Assembly: GCF_000565015.1 (NCBI RefSeq) | Contig: NZ_JDFF01000008.1 | Location: forward strand, 1-64,000 | Source: Porphyromonas catoniae ATCC 51270 | GTDB taxonomy: Bacteria > Bacteroidota > Bacteroidia > Bacteroidales > Porphyromonadaceae | Length of the DNA: 64,000 nt | Reading direction: 5' to 3' | In this document: positions 57,565-64,000 of the stretch, one piece after another | How positions within the stretch are numbered: position 1 is the stretch's first letter | How the letters are laid out: each line of letters starts with the position of its first letter | The notes under the pieces: model-generated | The model's database searches: none | Told to the model about the DNA's origin: nothing | What the model saw: the letters and a program-made list of their open reading frames with translations, nothing else | Position numbers and translations under genes: made by a program

Positions 57565-57661
57565 CCAGGCGGTTTCGTTTTCCTCCAACGATCAGCATAA
57601 CAATCAATATATCAAAGATATACACCGATATAGTCTAGGATGTTTTGTTTTCTCTCTCATA
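57565..57661. repeat. Right phage end with transposase-type sites
   Basis: Read inward from 57661 the end is TATGAGAGAGAAAACAAAA, matching 14 of 19 bases of the left end, with the ACRAAA motif at the same offset (14) as at the left. A second site, GGAGGAAAACGAAACCGCCTG in inverted orientation (about 57567-57587), is identical to the innermost left site. Confidence 0.75.
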
Positions 57662-57665
57662 CCAG
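57662..57665. repeat. Right target-site duplication (CCAG)
   Basis: CCAG directly follows the right prophage end and repeats the four bases before the left end (25238-25241). Keeping one copy restores the host reading frame (ATC CAG GTT AGT). Confidence 0.85.
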
Positions 57666-59792
57666 GTTAGTGAAAGTGGACTGATTTCGTACCAAGGCAA
57701 GCCCATTAATAAGTTCTATATCGAGGGACAAGACCCCCTTGGGTTCAACTATAACCAAGCCTCTCGTAACCTGCCTGCTGAGGCCGTCGAACAAGTAGAT
57801 GTCATTGAGCATAATCAGCACAAGCGTATCCTGCAAGGTAAGGTCTTTGAGGAGCATGCTGCGCTGAATATACGCCTCAACAAGAAGTACCTCTTCCGCC
57901 CTTTTGGTGAAGTCATGGGAGGAACAGGTGTCAAGCGCCCACTCTGGACGGGGAAGGCCTTCCTCATGCAAGCAGCAAAAGGAAACCAGCTCATCACAAA
58001 CCTTAAAGGCAATAATGTAGGACACGATCTAGCGACTGACTTTATCGAGCATATTGATCCCTTCGAGCAGGATCACTATGAGCCTCTACCCTCTACTATC
58101 CTGCGGTCTTCAGCGAGTGTGCCCCCACTCAGCGAGTACCGCTACCTGAAGAATAGGGCTTTCAACTGGGGGCTGAATGACCTGCAGAAGCTAGGAGCGT
58201 ATGGGAGTCTTCGCCTCAATGCCTTAGGCTACCACGACCATACGACCAATGAGTCTTTGCATTCGATCCATTATCAGGGGGCTACATCCTTCGATCTAAA
58301 CGAAGTCTCAAGCCTTACTGCCAAGCCTAACTACTACCGAGCAGCACTTCACTACGAGCACAATGCTCCGAAGCTATTCCTCCTTGTCGATCTCCTCTAT
58401 AGCTCTCAAGCCAAAACAAGCAATGAGTCACTTATCTCTAATAATCAAGCGTATCGGCTTACCCTCCGACAACGTCCACAGTGGCTACAAGCAGATCTTC
58501 AGTCGAATATCTATTGGGGTAGGACATTGATTTTGGTAAAGTCCTCCACTCGAGGCTACACAGCTCTAGAGCATCTCTCGGGATGGCAGAGTACACCAAT
58601 GGGGCAGGACGGCCCCTTTACCGCTTATCGGAGGGTAAGTCAACTTGTCACAACCAATAGTGCCAAGGTTGGCTTCCCCATTGGGAAGGTTAGCCTGAAT
58701 ACAGGGCTGATTGCTAAGGTTGTCCTCAACAGGTATGGAGGTGAGAGGCTCCTTGCTCCTAATGATAATAGCTATAGCCACCTTGCCGTAGGGCTAAATA
58801 CCTCTCTGAGCTATAGTGTGGCAGGTATTAACTTCTCCCTTTCTTCTCCGCTATATTATCAGGTTGATAGGCTCTGGGTAGGAAGCGCAAAGGATGGGCA
58901 GGCATATCTCCACCTTGCACCTAGTCTCTCACTGCGCAAGCGTTTTTCTTCTTACAGTGACTTAAATCTTTCGGCTAGTTATCAGGAGTCACCAGATGTG
59001 GATCCCTATTATAGTGATGAGCCTATTCGTCGTGGCTACCGCTCTTATTCCCAGAGTCTAGAGCATCTTTACTATCGCAAGGCTCTGAGCGTCTCTACAC
59101 GGTTTACCTATCGCAATCCTATTGAGATGCTCTTCGCCTACATATGGGTGAGGTATCGTCAGACGGCACATAGTTACCTGCGTGATGTGCGCATTCGCCC
59201 TAAGGCGACACTTAGTATTCCGGTGGATACGGTCTACATGCATCGGAGCTATTCGGTGCAAGGGGTCTTGGATAAGTCTTTCCCAGAGTGGGCACTCTCC
59301 CTACATACGGAGCTAGGATACACGCATGCTCGTTACCTTGCCTCACTGGCAGAGCATGTCTACCCTGTGCGTAGTGACAACCTGCTCTCCACTCTCTCCT
59401 TACGCTGGAGCAAGCTCTCTGCCCTTTCGGCAAGTTACTCCATGGGTCTTGGAAGTCTTTGGTTTCATCGTCCTGGTGCTGAGGCACGCCCCATACTTCG
59501 TCTGGAGCAAGAACTTAAACTAACAGGCTCTTTAGGTAAGAGCTTGAGCCTCACGGCACTCCTCCAGCATACGATGAGTGAAGGCTCTATGCAGAGCTAC
59601 AAGCATACGCTTTTCTGTGACCTTAAGGCTGATTGGGTCGTAAGTCGGCGCATCAAACTAGAAGGAAGCCTTACGAATATATGGAACCAGCAAGCCTACA
59701 CTCTTACGACCATCTCTGCCACACACCTAGAGCACTTCTCCCTCCCTCTTCGTCCTAGAGAATTTCTCCTCTCTTGCTTTATTCGCCTTTAG
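57666..59792 (+). pseudogene. 3' part of the receptor-like outer-membrane protein gene split by the prophage
   Basis: 708 codons remain, resuming with VSESGLISYQGKPINKFYIEGQDPLGFNYNQASRNLPAEAVEQVDVIE, the continuation of the plug motif cut at 25241. A long beta-barrel with many aromatic strands follows, ending EHFSLPLRPREFLLSCFIRL. There is no start codon or signal peptide of its own; an upstream TTG lies in prophage DNA. The intact 869-residue protein belonged to the receptor-like family paired with GLPGLI proteins. Apart from the insertion the frame has no damage, so the event looks recent. Confidence 0.92.
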
Positions 59793-59833
59793 CCTAAGAG
59801 TACCTTTAAATAGCGAGCTTGTGGAGGGTGAAA

Positions 59834-59944
59834 ATGAGTTGCTATAACTCGTCAAAACGACTTACCATAACTCTCTTTCGTGACTTACCACAACTCTTTT
59901 AGACGAGTTACCATAAGTTGTCACAGTGAGTTATGGTAACTCGA
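59834..59944 (+). repeat. Array B: five 19-bp quasi-palindromes, 23-bp period
   Basis: Units start at 59834, 59857, 59880, 59903 and 59926, each 19 bp with 4-bp spacers (CAAA, TTTC, TTAG, CACA). They are variants of ACGAGTTACCATAACTCGT. The three-base centre is CTA in unit 1, CCA in units 2-4 and TGG in unit 5. Array A at 9044-9154 has the same unit length, spacing and number. It lies between the split receptor gene and a bidirectional terminator. Confidence 0.85.
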
Positions 59945-59990
59945 TACCTCTACTCTCTAGGGGAGGCGTATCTTAATGTGGAATAAGTAA

Positions 59991-60032
59991 TTAAGCCCCT
60001 ACGAGTGGATGAATACACTCGTAGGGGCTTAA
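59991..60032. terminator. Bidirectional terminator
   Basis: TTAAGCCCCTACGAGTG (59991-60007) pairs perfectly over 17 bp with 60016-60032, with an eight-base loop. A run of A/T pairs closes the base. It lies between the convergent receptor-like gene and the PurF-type gene and suits both directions. Confidence 0.85.
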
Positions 60033-60080
60033 CCCTTCCTGTACTTAGAGGTTCGCTATGTTTAGCTTGTGCCTGCCGTA

Positions 60081-61961
60081 CTAGCGGTGGTCTTGCTCGA
60101 TATAGTCGATGAAGGCTTGATTGACAAGATGCGAGCCTCCTGGGGTTGGATAGTCGCCACTGAAGTACCAATCCCCGGGATGATGTGGAATTGCCCGACG
60201 AAGACCCTCTAAGCTCTGGAATACTAGTTCTACTTCGGCTCTTATACCTTCGGGGCGAAGTAGCTCGACCATCTTTGAGGCAATCTCCTCGGCAGAGAAG
60301 GGGGCATAGATGGCTTTGACCACGTTCTCGACCGACTCGGTCGTAGGGCGTTGGCGGAGAGCAAGCGCTCGTTGATACTGCTCCTCTAGCAGGGATTGCA
60401 TCCCACGCTCCTTGATAAGAGCAATAGCTGCACGGAAGGCGATGAACTCACGCATCTTGCTCATGTCGATACCGTAGTAATCAGGATAACGTACCTGTGG
60501 ACAGCTTGAGACAATGACTATCTTCTTTGGTCCGAGGCGGTCGAGTATGCCGATGATGCTTTGGCGTAGGGTCGTACCTCGTACGATGCTGTCATCGATG
60601 ACCACGAGATTGTCAACGCCTGGGGTGACCGTCCCGTAGGTGATGTCGTAGACGTGAGCTGCCAGCTCGTTGCGACTCTTGCCCTCAGAGATGAAGGTGC
60701 GGAGCTTGATGTCTTTGATGGCGACCTTTTCTGTGCGGATACGCTGGGTGAGGATGTGGTGAAGGGCTTCCTCTGAGAGGTTAGGGCTGGAGGTAATCTG
60801 TCGGAGCTTCTGCTCTGTGAGGTGGCTATCTAGCCCCTCAATCATGCCATAATAGGCTACCTCTGCTGTGTTGGGGATGAAGGAAAAGACGCTGTGCTCA
60901 AGGTCTCCACCGACGGAGCGCAGGATGGCAGGTGTGAGCTGCTTGCCGAGTGCTTTACGCTCGAGGTAGATGTCTTCGTCACTGCCTCGGGAGAAATAAA
61001 TTCGTTCGAAGCTACATGCTTTATTTTCATGAGGCTCGATGATCTGCTCTGTATGTACTTCGGCTGACCGACTTACGAGAAGAGCCTCACCAGGACGAAG
61101 CTCTGAGACTTGGTCACTTGGGATATTCATCACCGTCTGGATGACAGGACGCTCAGAGGCTAAGACCACGATTTCGTCATCGATATAGTAAAAGGCGGGT
61201 CGGATGCCCCACGGATCACGCATGGCGTAGCTCTCTCCACTCCCCGTTTCCCCACACATGACGAAGCCTCCGTCCCAGAGCGGGGCACACTGGCGTAGGA
61301 CATTCGCTAGGTTCATGCGCTCCTCGATATAGTGTGTGATGTCCATTCCCTCTAGGCCGTGCTGGTGACTCTCGATGAAGAGACGCTCGACCTCTCTATC
61401 CAGCCGATGACCAAGCTGCTCCAGTAGGATGTGCATATCGGAGACATGGCGTGGATGCTGGCCAACGGAGGTGATAGCCTCGAAGACGCGAGAGACATTA
61501 GTGAGATTAAAGTTCCCACAGATGGAGAGACATTTCGCACGCCAATTGCTTCGACGGATCATGGGGTGCACGAAGGTTAGGCCACTCTTGCCTGTCGTGC
61601 TGTATCGAAGGTGTCCCATGAGGCACGAGCCCGCAAAAGGAAGGTTGCGCTCAGCGTAGTCTGCATCGTTGAGGAGTGCCTGAGGAATATCTGCAAACTG
61701 GGCATGCACGGCATTAAATATCTCTTGGATGGCAGATGCACCCTCGGCACGTTCACGGAAGAGGTATTCGTCGCCAGGCTGACTATTAAGTTTAACGACA
61801 GCCAGCCCTGCACCTTCTTGCCCGCGGTTGTGCTGTTTCTCCATGAGGAGGTAGAGCTTGTTTAGTCCATACATCCACGTGCCATACTTCTCTTGGTAGT
61901 AGGAGAGGGGCTTACGCAGGCGTATCATGGCGACGCCACATTCGTGCTTTAGAGGTTCCAT
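60081..61961 (-). CDS. purF: Amidophosphoribosyltransferase (PurF-type)
   Basis: The family makes 5-phosphoribosylamine from PRPP and glutamine, the first step of purine synthesis. The likely N-terminal nucleophile is Cys8 (MEPLKHECGVAMI), so a seven-residue leader would have to be removed. The Ntn-glutaminase domain shows HNRGQEGAGLA, GSCLMGHLRYSTTG and GNFNLTN. The PRPP-binding loop is NLVVIDDSIVRGTTLRQ. At 626 residues it is longer than E. coli PurF (about 505), with extra segments, as in a Bacteroidota-specific group. It could be a paralogue rather than the only PurF. Confidence 0.8.
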   Translation of the reverse strand: MEPLKHECGVAMIRLRKPLSYYQEKYGTWMYGLNKLYLLMEKQHNRGQEGAGLAVVKLNSQPGDEYLFRERAEGASAIQEIFNAVHAQFADIPQALLNDADYAERNLPFAGSCLMGHLRYSTTGKSGLTFVHPMIRRSNWRAKCLSICGNFNLTNVSRVFEAITSVGQHPRHVSDMHILLEQLGHRLDREVERLFIESHQHGLEGMDITHYIEERMNLANVLRQCAPLWDGGFVMCGETGSGESYAMRDPWGIRPAFYYIDDEIVVLASERPVIQTVMNIPSDQVSELRPGEALLVSRSAEVHTEQIIEPHENKACSFERIYFSRGSDEDIYLERKALGKQLTPAILRSVGGDLEHSVFSFIPNTAEVAYYGMIEGLDSHLTEQKLRQITSSPNLSEEALHHILTQRIRTEKVAIKDIKLRTFISEGKSRNELAAHVYDITYGTVTPGVDNLVVIDDSIVRGTTLRQSIIGILDRLGPKKIVIVSSCPQVRYPDYYGIDMSKMREFIAFRAAIALIKERGMQSLLEEQYQRALALRQRPTTESVENVVKAIYAPFSAEEIASKMVELLRPEGIRAEVELVFQSLEGLRRAIPHHPGDWYFSGDYPTPGGSHLVNQAFIDYIEQDHR

Positions 61962-62080
61962 TGAGTAGGTGAATGGGGATAAAAACAGAAGGGTGAATTG
62001 GGAGGAATAGGAGAGGAGTTGTTTGTGTAGGGATTATCCTAGAGGGTAGGGACAAGGGAGCGTAATATTATTCCCAACGA

Positions 62081-62126
62081 AGGGTATATACCCTCTGAAG
62101 GGAACATATGTGTCCTTTAATAAAGG
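62081..62126. promoter_or_regulatory. Cluster of three palindromes upstream of the PurF-type gene
   Basis: AGGGTATATACCCT (62081-62094) is a perfect 14-bp palindrome. GGGAACATATGTGTCC (about 62100-62115) is near-perfect, and CCTTTAATAAAGG (62114-62126) is a perfect 13-base palindrome. They sit about 120-165 bases before the start codon at 61961 and may be operator sites. The rest of the gap shows no gene. Confidence 0.4.
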
Positions 62127-62211
62127 AGCCGTTTTGCTCATATTTGAGATGCAAAGCACCTTGCTAGTAGAGTCTGGGAAATCCTGCTTGTAGGATAGTA
62201 GGAAAGGAAGA

Positions 62212-62249
62212 AAAGATGCGCATGTTTCTAGTGAAAGATGCGCATCTTT
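62212..62249 (-). terminator. Terminator of yidC
   Basis: AAAGATGCGCAT at 62212-62223 pairs with ATGCGCATCTTT at 62238-62249. On the minus strand the hairpin is followed by TTCTTCC. It is 36 bases beyond the yidC stop codon. Confidence 0.75.
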
Positions 62250-62284
62250 GATTCAGGTTGGATTAGTACACAGAGGAGTGAAGA

Positions 62285-64000
62285 CTAGCGTTTTCCCTTC
62301 TTCTGCGCCTTACGCTGCTGCTCCTGCTGGAGGCGCTGAGCTTCCTCCAGACGTTGCATCCACTTGGACTTCTTGCGAGGCTTCTTCTTGTTTTCCTCGA
62401 GCTCGGCAAGGAGCTTGCCCTCATTGAGCGTCCAGCGGAAGGCAAAGTACTGCAGTATAGTGATGAGCGTAGAGACGAAGTAGTAATAGCTCAGCCCAGA
62501 AGCATTCTGGTTGAACATGAAGAAGAACATGATGGACATGATATAGGGCATCATCTTCATACCAGCCATTCCCTCGCCTGCACTTGGCGTTTGCCCCATC
62601 GTGTAGCGTGTGTAGAGGACGTTTGTCACCGTCATCAACACACAGAAGAGGCTGAGGTGATTGCCGAGGAAGGAAGAGATAAGGGGGATGTTGAAGTCCC
62701 ACGAGATGATGGCGTCATAGGTAGAGAGGTCATCTGCCCATAGGAAGCCCTGACCACGAAGTAAGATCGAGGTCGGGAAGTACATATACAGAGCAATAAG
62801 GAATGGCATCTGAAGAAGCATCGGTAGACAGCCACTCATGGGACTAGCACCAGCAGAGCGATAGAGGTTCATCGTCTCAGTCTGTCGCTTCATCATTGCT
62901 TCTTGCTCCTTGCCAGGGTATTTAGCATTGATCTCCTCGATTTGTGGTTTTAGGACACGCATCTTCGCCTGAGAGAGGTAACTCTTGTAGGTGAAGGGCC
63001 AGAGGAGCATCTTAATGATGAGAGTCATCAGCAGGATGATGATCCCCCAGTTGGAGATGAAGCCAGAGAGGAAGGTGACAATCGGGATGATTAGATACTT
63101 ATTAATCCATCGGAAGACACTCATGCCGAGGTAGACGAGATGGTCAAGGTGGAGTGCATCGTCATCACTGAGCCCTTCATCATAGCCCTTGAGGAGGTCA
63201 TAATCATTGGGACCAAAGAAGAAGGTAAAGGGAATCGAGAGCTTATCCTCCTTGATTGACATGGGGAAGGTGCCACGGAATGCACACTGACGAACATAGC
63301 CACTCCCTTCCTTCTCTGCCTTGAGCTCAATCTTGTTGTCCTTGAAGCCTGTGGCTCTGTTGATGAGAACGGAGCTGAAGTACTTGTCCTTGAAGGCCAC
63401 CCATTGCAGTGTTTCCTTAATATCTTCGTCTGCCTCACTCCCTGTCTCTAGACGCTCGACATCTCCCTTAGGGAAGTGGTAGTAGATACCACTATATTGT
63501 CCCTCAAACTTCCAGGACTGCTCCTGTTGAGGTATGCGCTGTGTCCACTCAATGTCTTGCAGTGTTGTGTTGATTGGGAGGATTCGACTGAGCTTATTCC
63601 CTTCGATTGTTAGCGAGAGACGGTAATCATCAGCACCGAGGTGATAGATGAAGTCAAGATAGCTTAGAGAGTCAATCGTCATACGAAGCACCGCAGTGGT
63701 ATCGCTGTGGCTGGTGACCTCGAAGTAGGCGTCTGCTGTGTTGATAATTGTATTCTCTAGTGTGCGTAGAGGGAGATTGAAGCGTGCATCCCCCTTGCGG
63801 AAGAGGTGGACGGGCTTCTTTGTCTGATCCATGTAGTCTGCCAGCACGGCCTCGAAGGGGGTAGCACCGTGGTTGGAGAGTTTGAGGGCAAGCTTCTTGT
63901 TCTTCAGTACCACTGTCTGCTCGGGCTTTGGCTGTAGGTAGGCTGGTTGCTCAGGGTAGTCAATGATACAACCATCTTCCCCTGTCTCTGCAGTAGGAGG
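62285..64000 (-). CDS. yidC: Membrane protein insertase YidC (5' end outside window)
   Basis: YidC inserts and folds inner-membrane proteins, with or without SecYEG. The frame is open to the window edge, so the N-terminus is missing; an internal GTG at 63913 is not the start. The periplasmic beta domain (KPVHLFRKGDARFNLPL...) is followed by conserved membrane segments: FISNWGIIILLMTLIIKMLLWPFTYKSYLSQAKMRVLKPQIEEINAKY, then MSGCLPMLLQMPFLIALYMYFPTSILLRGQGFLW. A basic C-terminal tail follows (KKKPRKKSKWMQRLEEAQRLQQEQQRKAQKKGKR), which could contact ribosomes. Confidence 0.95.
   Translation of the reverse strand, partial: PPTAETGEDGCIIDYPEQPAYLQPKPEQTVVLKNKKLALKLSNHGATPFEAVLADYMDQTKKPVHLFRKGDARFNLPLRTLENTIINTADAYFEVTSHSDTTAVLRMTIDSLSYLDFIYHLGADDYRLSLTIEGNKLSRILPINTTLQDIEWTQRIPQQEQSWKFEGQYSGIYYHFPKGDVERLETGSEADEDIKETLQWVAFKDKYFSSVLINRATGFKDNKIELKAEKEGSGYVRQCAFRGTFPMSIKEDKLSIPFTFFFGPNDYDLLKGYDEGLSDDDALHLDHLVYLGMSVFRWINKYLIIPIVTFLSGFISNWGIIILLMTLIIKMLLWPFTYKSYLSQAKMRVLKPQIEEINAKYPGKEQEAMMKRQTETMNLYRSAGASPMSGCLPMLLQMPFLIALYMYFPTSILLRGQGFLWADDLSTYDAIISWDFNIPLISSFLGNHLSLFCVLMTVTNVLYTRYTMGQTPSAGEGMAGMKMMPYIMSIMFFFMFNQNASGLSYYYFVSTLITILQYFAFRWTLNEGKLLAELEENKKKPRKKSKWMQRLEEAQRLQQEQQRKAQKKGKR

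Larger units (their letters stand above)
25242..57661. mobile_element. Mu-like transposable prophage, 32,420 bp
   Basis: The element is bounded by a CCAG duplication and imperfect inverted ends (TATAATCGGGAAAACGAAA left; TATGAGAGAGAAAACAAAA reading inward from the right). It carries a DDE transposase with an AAA+ partner, a repressor, and full head, contractile-tail and lysis genes, with no tyrosine or serine integrase. Terminase, portal, gp36-like, MuF-like and gpG-like proteins are of the Mu class, in the style of Bacteroides Mu-like phages. No gene is visibly broken, so it may be inducible. Confidence 0.93.

Noticed and set aside
25242-57661. Integrative element using a tyrosine or serine integrase and a tRNA target
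   Set aside because: No integrase and no tRNA gene are found; the ends, duplication and DDE transposase fit transposition.
57645-57665. Independent start of a 715-residue gene at the right prophage junction
   Set aside because: The first codons lie in prophage end DNA, begin with TTG and lack a signal peptide; the frame is the 3' part of the split host gene.

Overview
The window comes from a Bacteroidota chromosome, most likely Porphyromonas or a close relative. The main signs are the Bacteroidota-type promoter box TAnnTTTG (several copies TATCTTTG), a giant type IX secretion translocon gene (sov/sprA) directly behind ruvA, a GLPGLI-family protein, and a lipoprotein/TonB-receptor uptake operon. 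The species cannot be fixed from the sequence alone.

Layout. (1) 1-160: 5S rRNA and its terminator, the end of an rRNA operon. (2) 537-8842, plus strand: a GH2 beta-mannosidase, then a tight four-gene operon of a TonB-dependent receptor, two beta-propeller-type surface lipoproteins and a third lipoprotein, resembling Bacteroides BtuB/BtuG vitamin B12 uptake loci. (3) 9291-15662, plus strand: a U32 peptidase-like protein, then ychF, mnmG, the CCA-adding enzyme and a DUF2147 protein. (4) 15753-23583, minus strand: ruvA and sov. (5) 23858-24754 GLPGLI protein, followed by an outer-membrane receptor-like gene that is split in two (24759-25241 and 57666-59792). (6) 25242-57661: a 32,420-bp Mu-like transposable prophage sitting inside that gene. 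(7) 60081-64000, minus strand: a PurF-type amidophosphoribosyltransferase and the 3' part of yidC, which runs off the window.

The prophage looks complete and encodes a contractile-tailed (myovirus) particle. A plus-strand repressor (56453) faces leftward early genes across a 44-bp dyad. The early block holds a DDE transposase (MuA-like), an AAA+ partner (MuB-like), a RecA-fold ATPase, a GemA/gp16-like protein and DUF3164. Structural genes are split into two divergent blocks from one centre at about 42.2 kb. Rightward: large terminase, gp36-like, portal, MuF-like and gpG-like proteins. Leftward: protease/scaffold, capsid, amidase, spanin-like proteins, sheath, tube, frameshifted tail chaperone, tape measure, baseplate, tail-tip proteins and, last, a Dam methylase next to the left end. 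Excising the prophage with one copy of CCAG restores an uninterrupted 869-codon host gene, which fixes the ends to the base.

The most unusual features are: two distant intergenic arrays of five 19-bp quasi-palindromes at exact 23-bp spacing (9044-9154 and 59834-59944); a compact promoter-hairpin-pseudoknot-terminator unit that looks like a phage small RNA (26176-26319); a symmetric cluster of CTGCAAA half-sites at the divergent late promoter region; a MuF-like protein with a toxin-like C-terminus; a single-protein spanin candidate overlapping its upstream gene; and a programmed -1 frameshift in the tail chaperone gene.
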